From NCBI GenBank assembly GCA_037833965.1, contig AP031355.1, forward strand, positions 21,353,501-21,417,500: a DNA stretch of 64,000 bases. Direction: 5' to 3'. The notes beneath the pieces were generated by a model. The model ran no database searches. It saw only the letters and a program-made list of their open reading frames with translations, and was not told the origin of the DNA. Position numbers and translations under genes: made by a program. Positions 52,091 to 63,810 of this stretch are shown here, one piece after another (the stretch's first letter is position 1; every line of letters begins with the position of its first letter). This DNA is from Marchantia polymorpha subsp. ruderalis (Eukaryota > Streptophyta > Marchantiopsida > Marchantiales > Marchantiaceae).

Positions 52091-52586
52091 GAACATTAAT
52101 ATGTGATTATCATTATCGAAGTACTAATACTCTTATTCAAAGTTCCAACATTGCTGCCATTTCAAGTACATTATTCAAAATAATATTTACTCGCTTACTA
52201 ATGATATTGAATGTTATTCTTTTTTTATCAATTTTTTTTAATAAATTATATTCAATAAAAAAGTTACAAATTATTCTGACTTATCTTCACATAAAGTTTT
52301 TTTGTTACCTCTATTTAATCGTTTAGTCTTATGTATTTGAACATATATATGTGATTATCACTATCAAAGTACTAAAAAATCTTATTCAAAGTTCAAAATG
52401 TTGCAGCCATTTCAAGGAGATCATTACAAATAATAAGTACTAATCTCCTAATGATAATTAATTTTTTATTATTTTGATAAATTTATTTAATAAATTATAT
52501 TTAAAAAAAATTACAACTATTTCTGACTTATCTTCACATGAAGTTGTTTTTTTGCCTCTATTTAATCTTTTTGTCTTGTGTATTCA
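52091..52586. repeat. Diverged tandem duplication, about 248-bp unit, two copies
   Basis: Copy 1 (about 52091-52338) and copy 2 (about 52339-52586) align along their length. Both share ATGTGATTATCA, TTATTCAAAGTTC, GCCATTTCAAG, AATAAATTATATT, CTGACTTATCTTCACAT and CCTCTATTTAATC in the same order, with many substitutions and small gaps between. It lies in an AT-rich block and is not coding. Confidence 0.8.
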
Positions 52587-53116
52587 TTCATATTACAAAG
52601 TAATGCATGCATCATTTTACATTGTTACCAAAATTTAACTAAATTTGGAAAAAAATCGCTATTGACAATGTCTAGCTCAATAAGTTATGATCTATATATA
52701 GATCTTGATTGATATGTTCATATAATATATTGACTATGTAATCATACAAACAATTTCATGAAAAGGTAAGGATAATTGATGAATCCAATAACAGATTGTT
52801 ATTTATATTTATATTTTTTGTTATAATGAACACTTAACAAACATTTAATTTGGTATTTTTAAAATTAAATCAAATTATCAAAAATAAAAAAATCTATAAA
52901 AACATCAATCTAATGTTGATACAGGTTTTTGAAGCAGATGTGGAACATTAGTCAGCATTTTTTAGTGATTTATACGGTTTGATTTCATATGAATTTTTAA
53001 AAAAATTAATATTTTTAATCTCAAATTGAATAAAAAAATTTACAAATTTTGTCATACCGAAGTAGATATAATTTGGAGATGTAGACACATATGACTTTTA
53101 AAATTCCAATATGTTT
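52587..53116. other. AT-rich, no gene recognised
   Basis: Only short frames and A/T runs are present. It lies between the tandem duplication and the pogo-like element. Confidence 0.45.
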
Positions 53117-53118
53117 TA

Positions 53119-53641
53119 CAGTAGAACCTATATAAATTTATACTCCATAAATTTATAACCTCCAAAAATTTATCAAATTGTGCGGTTGATGTGCTTTCCT
53201 AGCTACATTTGTACGACTATGATCGACTAAAGAAACTTGTAATGGTTGTCTGCTTAAGCTTTTGTTTACATTTGTTTGTTGGCTGCTTAAGTATCTGACG
53301 TGGGTTAGGGATTTTCCTGGGTTAAGTTGTTTACATTTTGAGAAGTTTTCTACACAGTCCAACTGTATACAGTACGCCAGGATACAGTGCCCTACACACC
53401 CCATTACAATACCACAGCCAATACACACGGAACCTGGGTATCAAACAACTTCTATGTCTTTTCGAGGTCCTGCATTCCTTGCCCTAACCTTCCATACCTT
53501 TCTGCAACCTTCCGGATGGTTCTGAGACCAATTAAGCAAAATTAAATGAATCAAATTTAATAAACTCTAGAAACTTATCACCTCTATAAACTTATCAAAA
53601 AGTGCCGGTCCCAGCTTGATAAGATTATAGAAGTTCTACTG
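53119..53641. mobile_element. pogo/Emigrant-like Tc1-mariner MITE, about 523 bp
   Basis: The ends are CAGTAGAACC on the left and, read in reverse complement, CAGTAGAACT on the right, each directly flanked by TA (53117-53118 and 53642-53643), the target duplication of Tc1/mariner elements. The end sequence and the repeated A-TAAATTTATA and CTCTATAAACTTAT phrases just inside resemble plant pogo-derived MITEs such as Emigrant and Lemi1. The middle (about 53180-53520) has higher GC and frames on both strands (53153-53428 minus, 53262-53525 plus), but I recognise no DDE or helix-turn-helix motif, so no working transposase is apparent. The outer ends are conserved for only about ten bases, suggesting an older insertion. 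Confidence 0.8.
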
Positions 53642-53643
53642 TA

Positions 53644-55500
53644 CTAAAGCGTGAATAAAAAATTATAACCTATGTACGATCATAAAAATCAAGTCATAAT
53701 CCACACAAGATGAAGATAGATGATAATGGACTGATTATAAGTACAATTTTTTTACAAGTCGCTTTGGTTAAAGATTTTTTATCCATTTTAATAACACATA
53801 ATTAAAAAATTTATATATGATGATACTTGTCATGTCATTAATACAGTAGAATTTAAGATTTGTTTGCTAGAAGATTATGGATAATTCTATTGAATTTTTC
53901 AAATTTTGTGTGATTGAAACGAACTTTTGTTTCTTTTAATAGTGATATGTCACAAATAAATGAAATAATAATAGTAATAATGATATGTCACAAAGAGATT
54001 AATAAACATTTTGAGTTTCAAAATAGATCATTATGAAACTTAAAATAATATTCAATTCATGAATAAATCATGTGTATGAACTTGCCACAATCTTATTATG
54101 TTCACACAAAACAAAGAATAAAATTATCTAGATTTGAGTTAAGCTTTGATTTGATTTGACTAGTGCAGTTTGATGCTAAGGCAAAAAGTCAAATCTGAAG
54201 TTTCGATGTTGTGCATAGAGTAACTTTAGTTCTTTAGAACATCATAATGTTTTGGAAAGTATTAAATTCATAAACTTAAATCTACTCAAGTGTGAATAAC
54301 CTAAACCCTTCACATGTGTGATTATAAAATTAATTTCTTGTATCTTTGCATGTTACTACTTCAAATAAAATACATTTTTAGTATCTAAAAAAATCTATAT
54401 TCTTGTACAAGCAGAAAGTCACGATAAATATTTTTCCATAACTATTGAAGTTCAACAAACGAATTTCGAGTGTTGTGCAGAAAAATTTCCAAAAAATTAT
54501 CTAATGTGTAGTTTAAGAGAGTTAAAGTTGGGGTATACTAAATTATATTAATTGATAAGTCAAAATCTTAGCATTAGTAAGATAAGATGTATTGGTATTT
54601 TATCTTTGAAGACTAATTTTTTTTCAAAAAAGCATATATATATATAATTTTGATTTTATCGATGATAAAAAATACTTCAAAATGTTCAATTTAATTTCCT
54701 TTTGATGAATTAAATATATACTTATCTTTCAAAGAAATTTAGAAATCGATTATTTTCATTATGGCAATGGTAACGATTTTCTAGTTTTGATCCTAAGCAA
54801 CTTTCAAATTTTTATCGAATTAATTTGATAAAATTATCAAAGACTACTCAGTTTCCTATATTTAAATTTATTTTTTGTATCAATAAAAAATCAAAATCAT
54901 AAAATGGTAAACTAATTCTATATAATTTATTTCAAAACTCAAATATTAAGTATCAAAAATACCAATAATATGTTAATTTTATTTCACAAAAATTAGAACA
55001 TAGACAAAAAGTTGCATCTTTTTTAAAGTTTGAAACTATTGCAACACTTTTTATGTACTAATTTGTAATGTAATTACGATTCGCTAAATAACCTTATTTT
55101 CTATTAAAATCAACATAACGCTGAATTTGAAATTGTTTATATTAATCTGAATAAGTATCAATTAAATTTTCGTTTATATTTCTATTGGAAAGTAACTACT
55201 CTGCATCTTTTTTACGATATTATTCAGTATGCATTCATACTTTAAAAACATACGTTTTCGTTTTTTAATATATCTAGTGTTCAGTTTGAGATAAAACCCA
55301 TACACTGATGTCACATTTTTCATAGAAGTTAACTCGACGGTTAGAAACGTCAGCAGTATACTTTGTGTCTTCCACATTGTGAAATATAGTACTATACATC
55401 TGAAACTATTCGTTTCAAAACAAATTCATGATTATTACAACTTTTATTCCCAAAAGATACATACATAAAGTTTAAAATTTTCTTGTTTCGGTCTCTAAGT
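53644..55500. other. AT-rich block, no gene recognised
   Basis: Strongly A/T, no conserved motifs. The longest frame (55174-55377 minus) is Lys/Ile/Leu-rich and unremarkable. Confidence 0.45.
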
Positions 55501-57199
55501 AAGTCATAAACAATATGCATTGCTACTTCTTGAGGTAGCTGTACGTCTGGTCTAGAATAAACTCTTCAGTATTTTGAGTCGTGCAGTCAGACCAGATCGA
55601 GGCTTCGAGCATCACTACTAATACAAGTTACTGTACTTTCAAATCTATTACCAGAATTTCCTACGTGCACCACAATTGCATGAAAGCAACCCTCTCATAT
55701 CATCACTCGGAATAGTGTTCAGTGGGTTATTTCGAATTGGAACTTAAATCAGATATACCTGCGCTACACTCCGTAAGATCGATGAAACTTCGGCATTAAG
55801 AACTGGACTTCGGCTTATTCGAAACACCAACGAATGAGTTAGATGCTCCCAACTTCCCAACTAAACGCCTTCGTCTTGAACATCACTAGACCATATACAC
55901 CGGTACGATCGTGTAGGAGATTGATACGAGTTCGAAATCCATACATGCAGAACGTCGAAACTTGGTTTCACACAGGCCGAAAAATGGAAGCAAAGCTGAA
56001 CTACCTCACTAGTCGTCACAAGTCCCACGATTTTTACCGTCCGACTAAAATGTGCACCTTCGTACCTTAAGACATTGCAGTTCCCCTTCCAACACCAAGG
56101 CAGTGGAGGAACAACCAACTCACCAAGTCTGCTTTTGTTGTTAAACCATATTTCTGCAAGATTCTACGCGTATGACAAAATCGGAGATTTTTTCTTCTCC
56201 ATTTCCATTCCATAACTTCTAAAATTGACCTCGTTCTTTATATCTGCAACAAATTTCGAACCACATTAACTCATTCCAACCCTTCCGAGATGCAATAAGA
56301 ACAATGAACCTCATACAGATAGATGCTTTACGTACTCATGTTTGCTAAGGTTCGCATGTATGCTCCTGAAGATGGACATACCACATGAAAGAGAGAAGCA
56401 GACATTTGACCCGCATTTTACTGACAATATGACATATTGAGGTCTATCAAGCGTTCTAATTGCGTTACATCCAAGATTATGCTCAAACCTAAACAAGTCT
56501 CGTGACGTACCACCAAAATCTGACTCAATCCTATAACTAACCCTCCTCCCTGCTTCTACAGAAATGTGAAGAACAAAACGCGCAAGTATGCTTCTTTGGT
56601 GTACATCTTATTAGTAGAGTGAAAGTTTCTCTCGACATGTACTACACTTCAATTATCTGCTTTTACAACCTGCTCAAACTATTCGAAACAAAAGGACTAC
56701 AAGGAGTGCGTGTAATTGTACGAACAACCGTCACACGCCGAGGACAGTATACAAAGAACGTGTACAGGCCGAAATTGGGTTAGTGAGTATTGGTAAGTTG
56801 TAACAAAGTGTAAAACCACTATGAATGATAACATTTAAAATCAGGTTCTAAGTCAATAATGATGAAAACTCCTTCCTTCGACTGGCCCAAATAGGGAACT
56901 TCTATAAAAAATAGAATTGAGGTGTACCTTTGACTATCTTTACAGATTCCAATTATATAGCCATTTTTTAACTTACATCAACCACAACGTTGCTTCATCA
57001 ACCATTAGGTCCACCTTATTGAAGCTTTAAGAATATCTAACCATACTACACCCTTTCCTTCATTTTTCATGTCGTTTGTGAAGGCCAAAGGGTTAGGACA
57101 AGGAATGTACCGAATTTGCAGCACAAACTCAACCGAGGGATCCCAAGGAGGAAAATTGAAGCGCGTAACCAACTTAAATATAGGTCTCAAACTATCAGC
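55501..57199. other. Intergenic, no gene recognised; includes the probable 3' UTR of the HIG1 gene
   Basis: Average to AT-rich composition. Frames at 55843-56118 on both strands have no known motifs. The right end lies directly downstream of the minus-strand HIG1-domain gene. Confidence 0.4.
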
Positions 57200-58784
57200 C
57201 TAAGCCTGTTGTACTTGTTTCTCATACCGCTTGGCTTTTTCTCCACTTTTGTGATCGTAGTATTCCACTACTGCAGCACCAGCTAAAGCTGCAAGGGTGA
57301 GCGCCTGTGCGTGTAACCTGTAAATACAGAGTAAGAACGTTAGGACATCCATTAAAAAGAAGAATGAAAAGTCCCGAGAGAATGTTGTGTCGTATTGCTG
57401 ATGAAAAAACCAAGAACAGCCAGCTTATACAAAGGATGACTTTCCTGCCAGGAATCAATAATTGCAGACAATTTTAAGATAATGTTAACCATAAACGCTG
57501 TCCCCGGTTTTCTCTTCTTTCATTTACACGCATGAAGACTGAACTGGTACGCGATGGACTTCCATAGTTCTGAAGATTTTGGTTGCGCTATTATGAAATA
57601 GCTCCTTTGCCTAACGTCTTCCCACGAGAAACTTACTAAAAAACTTCAATTCCTACCTTGCATGTATCACTTTTACACTTGTTTTCATATTGGGATTCGA
57701 GAAGTTATAAGCCAACGAGCCAGCGACAGAGGTTGCCCACAATGAACCTGCATCACCCGAACCATTGATCAGTTTATCTACAAATCCTGACAAAAGTCAT
57801 TACCAGAAGTCAAACCAAGCACTGACACTGAAAAAAACTGAATGGTATCAGTAATTTCATTACAAGACTTCCACCCAATGGAGACGCCCTTATCAGAAAG
57901 GTACTTTCAAAGCTAAAAAGGCTCAAAGAATCTGGGTTCATACCTATATAGTAGAGCTCTACTAAGGCGCAAATGAAAAGTATTTGAAAAGTATCGACTA
58001 CATGGTGCGACAAGTCACGGTACGACCTCCGTTCAACAAAAAACTACTACACTAAAAACTCGTTTTCCAGGAGGATTTCTGACATCAAAGAAAAAGAGTG
58101 ACTAGCGCTTCTCTTCTCCGTATCATGCTTTAGAGTAGAGAACATGAATTTGGAAATGATGCTAAAAAACAGAAAGCATGAGGGAAAAAACCACAAAATT
58201 TAATTCGACCTCTGATTTGCAGCTTAAAACGATAATAACGCCCAAAGTTGACTCTGCTTTCTGGGTATAAATTGTATCACCCCGGAAGCGAAGGAAGCAG
58301 ATCGAATCATAATCTAGAGTTCGACATTCTGCATGGGCGATCTAGACCCAAAAAAGGAAAAGGCGAAGACAATGCTCCCAGAAACGAACATCGTTCTGGG
58401 CCTTAGGTTGAGGAACAACAATCCCCCATGCACTAATATCAATTGGCTATATACTAATCACAACTGCTTCTAAGCTGTCAACTAATCGGAATCCAGGAAG
58501 ACCCTGAAAAAAGTCTCTCGCCTTCGCCCTTACAACATATTTCCTAAAATTTCACCAGTCGTTTCGGGTCCAGATTATGAGTGTGACAGCTAACTTGCAA
58601 TAATGAGCCCTAAATAACAACCAGAACACCTTACATCCAGTGAACTCCGTCACGAGACAGAAAATTTACGACCTACGAGACTTGGAAATCAGGTAGCAGG
58701 GAGATCCGACTCCTTACCGACAGCCCTCAGCTTGTGCTCCACGAACCAGTGTCTCATCTGAGCCAGAGTACCCTCTTCCGCCAT
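57200..58784 (-). CDS. HIG1-domain (hypoxia-responsive family) mitochondrial protein, 3 exons
   Basis: HIG1/RCF1-type proteins sit in the mitochondrial inner membrane and help assemble or regulate cytochrome c oxidase and respiratory supercomplexes. Exons on the minus strand: 58784-58718, 57747-57657, 57317-57200 (stop TAG at 57202-57200). Introns are GT-AG, 970 and 339 bases, and the joined frame encodes 91 residues. It closely follows plant hypoxia-responsive proteins: W-F-V-E-H-K-L-R-A-V-G, then a first membrane helix (about 24-38), M-K-T-S-V-K-V-I-H-A-R-L-H-A-Q (43-57, the HIG1 signature region), a second helix (about 55-73) and E-Y-Y-D-H-K-S-G. The length is normal for the family. An alternative acceptor at 57786 would add 13 in-frame residues after Gly23; its pyrimidine tract is better, but the shorter form fits known relatives better. 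Confidence 0.93.
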
Positions 58785-60145
58785 ATTTCCAATCCGAATA
58801 ACAGAATTCCTCGCTCAACGACGACTCACACCAACGATGGCAAAACTTCAGCAACAGCGCCTGCGACTCGCGGAAAGAAGTACTCACTCTTCAAATGATC
58901 TCCTCCTCCTCCTCCTGCTCCTCCTCTTCCCCTCTCCTCTCGACACGCGAAACGATCTTCTTCTCGCAGCTAGTCCTCAAATTGTCCGCCTGCACACTCC
59001 GCAGATATCTAACCACAGCAGTATATGTCCTAACGACGAATTGAAGAGACAGGCTGCTGTCCCCTTGCACACACGGCAAAGAATGGCGAGAATCGGGGAC
59101 GAAGGCCACCGGACACGATCCCTCCCCGGGGGGGTCCAAGGCGGGGCGGGGGTAGTAGGTCCGCCGCTCGCTTTCTAAAAACGCCCACGCTGGCGGGGCT
59201 GCTGCCTGCATGGACGCGACCGGCCCGGCCCTGCTGGCGCCGCTGCCTGCGTCAGCCGATCGCGTCACCATGCCACTTTGCGGAGCTCCTTCCTGCCGTT
59301 CTTCCATGGGCCCCACTTGCCCTCTACGCAGTTGAGCACCTCGACGCATGCAGTCAGTCCGACTGCAGAAACTGCGCAACCCGGTCGCTTATTCCATACA
59401 TATTATTCCTTCGGCATATGCTTTAGGCGGGGAGAGACGTCCGAGATTATTATCCAGCCATACACAACGTAGTCGGGGAGCTTTCTCGGATTTTAGGCTA
59501 TACGTTTTACTCTAATTTTTGTTAGTCGCTGTCTCTCTGGCTCCTGGCCGTCGTAACCGTGCGGTGTCTACCGTGGATTATGCTGCAGGTGGGTTCTCAA
59601 TGGGGACGTAACTATATATGACGGTGTTACATGCCTTGTGATGGGCCACCCACTGGTTCTAGTTGGTCTTTTCTTGCTCTTTTGCTCGGTGCTCCTCGTT
59701 CTATTGACTCGCACAGACTGAGGAATATGCATGACCTGTGAACAAGACTGCGGCTGCTGCAAGCAACATCATTTCAGTCCGCCCCGAATAATCTTTATTA
59801 AAGTCATTTTTCTGGCTAGTTCTTTATGGAGATATTACCGACATGTATGTACATTGTACTTTCTTACTTTCTTTTCATGATTTTCATTTCTGAGTTTCAC
59901 ACAAAGTATGAAATGCAGAAATGAGATTAGCTTTACCCCTCTAATTGGAATGGTACAACTACCAATAATTATGCTCGTTCTCCACCACCGTCTATTTGTA
60001 ATAAACATATTAAGATACCCTCTGGAGACTCATATGATTACCTTAAACTCTTACTTAAATAAGTACGTGATGAGTTAATCACTGATGATTCCTAATCCAA
60101 GAGAGATGAAATCGTAACTTTCACACATTGTACCGAACTTGTCTT
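58785..60145. promoter_or_regulatory. Upstream region of the HIG1 gene, then intergenic DNA
   Basis: The first few hundred bases (58785-59400) are GC- and CT-rich and lie just upstream of the HIG1-domain gene, so they probably hold its promoter and leader. No TATA box is clear. The overlapping frames at 58837-59178 (plus) and 58891-59379 (minus) are products of the CTC repeat near 58900-58940 and high GC. Beyond 59.4 kb nothing is recognised. Confidence 0.4.
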
Positions 60146-60171
60146 CTACATTCTTCTTACGAAGAATGTAG
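60146..60171. repeat. Short perfect hairpin (11-bp stem, 4-base loop)
   Basis: Arms CTACATTCTTC (60146-60156) and GAAGAATGTAG (60161-60171) are exact complements around the loop TTAC, followed by a T run. It lies at the edge of an AT-rich stretch. No function is claimed. Confidence 0.7.
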
Positions 60172-60630
60172 ATTTTTTGAGAAATATCAATTAATTTTTA
60201 ATTATTGGAATTAAAAATACTATAACATCCACATGAAAATTCCTAAATTTCCATAATCATGTATCAAATCTATAAAATATATAAAATGAGTTTATATATA
60301 ATTATTATAACCATTTGCACAAAAAAAATATAAAAAATGATAACTTCAATTTTTTTTTTTGTGATGATTGTCATATCTTTAACTATAAAATTTGTTTCAG
60401 GTTTTGCTTGTAATAAGAACTTTGATTGTAGTAATAATCGTGACTGACAATGTATTCAAGTAGCCATGTGGGCGATTTTAGATAATAAACATTTCAAATT
60501 CCAAACTCTAATGGTGTGATTATGTATGTAGCAAAATTTTGTTTCGAACATATGTGGTCGACAAAAAAGTCGGAACAATATATGATATATGAATGTTGAA
60601 AAAAAAATAAAAATTTAAAATCATTCACAG
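60172..60630. other. AT-rich stretch without genes
   Basis: Low complexity A/T sequence. It ends in ttcacag, an acceptor-like site in front of a small GC-richer island. Confidence 0.4.
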
Positions 60631-60727
60631 GATTGCTCTTCCTAAACTCGCAGCACCAGATTTCAGGAATACTTTGCAGAGACTTACATCAGAATTCGAC
60701 GCTTGTAAACGACTATGCGACCCCTGA
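60631..60727 (+). CDS. Weak candidate for a terminal exon of an unrecognised gene
   Basis: After an acceptor-like ttcacag, about 32 codons read in frame as ordinary protein (L-P-K-L-A-A-P-D-F-R-N-T-L-Q-R-L-T-S-E-F) to a TGA. The sequence is GC-richer than both sides (60631-60900). No family is recognised and no upstream exon was found in the AT-rich DNA to the left. It may be a gene fragment carried into repetitive DNA. Confidence 0.15.
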
Positions 60728-62024
60728 TCACAAGGACAGGGCACTAGCACCTTTTCCTCGACTCTACAAACTGGATCTAGCGTAGGGCATGACTGCCCCA
60801 AAGTCAAAGAAATTGCACATCTTTGGACCCCGATTGCAGGAGATTCATCTGATATTGTGGGAACTGCGTGGTTAGCATATTCTGCCTTGGAGCCGGGTCT
60901 AGCGTTTTGAGAATAAAGTTTCTTCCTTCGATGTCCACTAAATCAATTGCTAATTTTGAGAAAATCTAAATCAGAAAACTGGAGAAGTATAACACCAGAT
61001 TGTTTTGTATGTATATGTCTGAAATTAAGTTGCATAGAAAAAATAGAGTGTCAAAAAGGTGAACTTTAATCTTCCGAATAATGATTGTTGTGATAAGTAT
61101 CATGAAAGAATGGTATACTAGTATGGCTTTAAAAATCACTCAAGTTGGAATCAAAAGAGTAATTGTAGATCTGGTTTATATTACTTGTCATATTATACAT
61201 GAATTTAATTTATTAAACTCAGCAAAATGATTAATATGATTATTTGCATCAAACTGTAATAATAAAAATTCCTCATTTGATCTCATAGAGAAAATTGTTA
61301 TCAAAAGAAAACATATATTTTATTACAAGAGATGAAGGAAACATAAACAATAAAAACAATGCATTTTCCATTCAAATACATTAAATGATTTATCCCTTTT
61401 AACAATACATACATGAATCTTGAACTTTTCTTGCTTTGTCAACATCTAATATTAGAAAAATTAATTATGTTGTGTGGTTCAAAATTTAAGGTTTCAATAA
61501 AGCTACATCATGCTTCATAAAATAAGAATTTGCAGTTTTAAACAAAAAAATGATTGATAAGAATCATGTTGAAAGATAAAGAATAATTAAAAATCTAATA
61601 AAAAATTGAAAACAAGAAAAAAAGCATTAAATAATTTATTGCAACAACTAAAGCTGAATAATCACATCAAGTTTTATTAATTTACTGTATTATAGAATCA
61701 AATTAAATTTAGTATGCTAAATACATCAAATGAAATTAAGTTTGGTCGAATCATAAAATAATCATTTTTTGAAGTATGTGGAGATGAATTTAAGAGAAAA
61801 AATTTAACATCATATTTAATGCAAAAAAAATTTAGTAATTTAAAACATTCAAAAAATTTCAATCTAGAAGATTTCTAAAGTTTCAAAGAAATATGTAATA
61901 AATATTCATATTTTTCCAAGAAAAAAATTATATTTAAATTTATTTCAACGGATTTTGGCCCTTTAAAACAAATCTGATAAATTTGAATATAAAGTTTTAT
62001 TTGAAATAATTTAAAATTAGGAAT

Positions 62025-62055
<31 letters not shown>

Positions 62056-62354
62056 TAAAATATAAAATTTATTTTTTAAACATTTTTTAATATGATTTTT
62101 ATCAAAGATAAAATCAACATAATCTTTTTTCAGAAAAATTAAGCAAAAAACTATGATAATTCTATTCTGAATATAGCTGATAAATTATTCAAAACAAAGA
62201 TCAACATGTTCAAATTTTATATTAATGTTATTTCGGACAATACTAGCTAAGATAATCAGACAATTATAGGAAAAATCACTTACATAGTATTACCAGAACG
62301 TTTAAAACGTTTGATACGGTGAAACCTTGCTTACCATTTTAAATATGGAGTGAT
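60728..62354. other. AT-rich block with (AT)12 microsatellite, no gene recognised
   Basis: After the GC-richer island ends near 60.9 kb, composition is strongly A/T. An (AT)12 run lies at 62032-62055. No coding motifs were seen. Confidence 0.45.
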
Positions 62355-62630
62355 TGTTGATGTTAACTCTTATTTTGGGTTAACCTTTGTATTTAACTAG
62401 TAACCTTTTGGACTTGGTAATATATATCCCAGTAATCTTATCACTTTATTACACAATGTTTTGCCTTCCCATCTCGTAGCCCTTAGTGGTGAACCCCAGT
62501 ATATCGTGTGTATATATTTTTTGTCACTTTGTGTGTATATTTTTTGTCACTTTATTTGATATAAAGAGGAGCACCTGTAGATATGAAGTAGGTTATTGTT
62601 GATGTATGAGCTAATTCATCCATTCTATAA
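62355..62630 (+). repeat. LTR-like sequence in front of the copia relic
   Basis: The stretch begins TGTTGATG, the usual start of plant copia LTRs. It has a promoter-like TAATATATATCCCAGTAATC section and a gene-poor terminal part with a 25/23-base tandem duplication (62506-62553, units ending TTTTTTGTCACTTT). It lies immediately upstream of the reverse transcriptase relic. No second LTR, primer binding site or target duplication was found, so its identity and right end are uncertain. Confidence 0.3.
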
Positions 62631-62699
62631 AATCGTGACATTGATACATAGAATGAAGATGGTATTGCATTGATGTTGGAAGAAGTATAACCTTCTTCT

Positions 62700-63810
62700 T
62701 AAAAGAAAGCTCAAGCTTCGATTAATAAACTTGAATGCAATGCTTCTATGGATCGTGAGATGCAATCGCTCATTGAGAATAAGACTTGGGAATTAGTTTC
62801 TAGGTATCAGACATTGATTGATTGCGAGTGGATGTACAAACTGAAGAACAATCCAACAAGTGACAAGGAAAAAATTTTCAAAGCCAGATTGGATGTTAGA
62901 GGTTTCACACAGTAGAAATGAGTGGTATACAAAAAAGTTTTCTCAACGGTAACAAAATATGTTACAATTTGTTTATATGTGCACTCACTACAATATTAAA
63001 TGTTGTTATAGATGAGATGGACGTGATTACAGTTTTTCACTCTGGTTATTTAGAGAAGTAAATCTACATGAAACAACTAGTTGGCTTTGAGGTGAAAGGT
63101 CAAAAGAAGTTGGTTTGTAGATTGCTGAAATCACTATATGGACTGAAGCAAGTAGAACAAGCATTTTGATGAGTTCTTGAAGTCACAAGGATTTTCACGG
63201 AGTGTGTATGATTTATGTATACATATGAAAAGACGAAGGATGAAATTTTCAATATTATTATTCTAGTACTCTATGTAGATGACATGTTCATTTTGGCAAA
63301 AAACCAATTTGACGTTGATAAATGCAAGAGTTAATTGAAGGATTTGAGTAAGTCAAAGAATGTATTAGTCATGGATATTCATAAAAATTTTGAAAAGAAT
63401 AAATTATGTTTGAATTAGGGCAAGTATATTTGTAATATACTTGACAGGTTCAACATTAACGATTCTAAAAGATTATGGATTCCTTGTACATCACATTTCA
63501 AACTTTTTGTAGCTCAATCTCCTACCGATGTATTTGAATTTGAAAGATTGTTATGTGTTATCTATGGATAAACTGAGAGCAGTCTCATGTATTTGATGTT
63601 GTGCACTAATCTTGATATTGCTCTAGCAATATCCAAAGTAAGCAAATATATTTGTCAAATTCATAGAAGATTCATTGGAAAGTAATGAAATGGATTTTCA
63701 TATATATGAAGAGTATCTATGGATTATGACTTATTGTTTAATGGTTTAATAAACAATGCCAACTTCTTGTTAAGTTACATTGATGCTGACTATGTATAGG
63801 ACTCGAACAA
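62700..63810 (+). pseudogene. Degenerate Ty1/copia retrotransposon polymerase (reverse transcriptase to RNase H)
   Basis: Scattered over several frames are the conserved steps of a copia polymerase in the right order. They are the I-E-N-K-T-W-E-L region (about 62771), K-A-R-L-D-V-R-G-F-T-Q (about 62880), the S-L-Y-G-L-K-Q-equivalent section (about 63130), L-Y-V-D-D-M at 63269-63286 (the active-site Y-x-D-D equivalent), the H-F-K-L-F section (about 63495), and an I-D-A-D-Y segment near 63780. Stop codons and frame changes are frequent, so it cannot be expressed. Gag, protease and most of integrase are missing between it and the LTR-like sequence, indicating a truncated or rearranged copy. Confidence 0.85.

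Noticed and set aside
58837-59379. Overlapping 113- and 162-codon frames upstream of the HIG1 gene
   Set aside because: They arise from a CTC trinucleotide tract and GC-rich DNA in what is more likely the promoter/leader region.
60146-60178. Hairpin followed by a T run, like a bacterial terminator
   Set aside because: The setting is plant nuclear DNA with no gene ending here; such hairpins occur by chance in AT-rich DNA.
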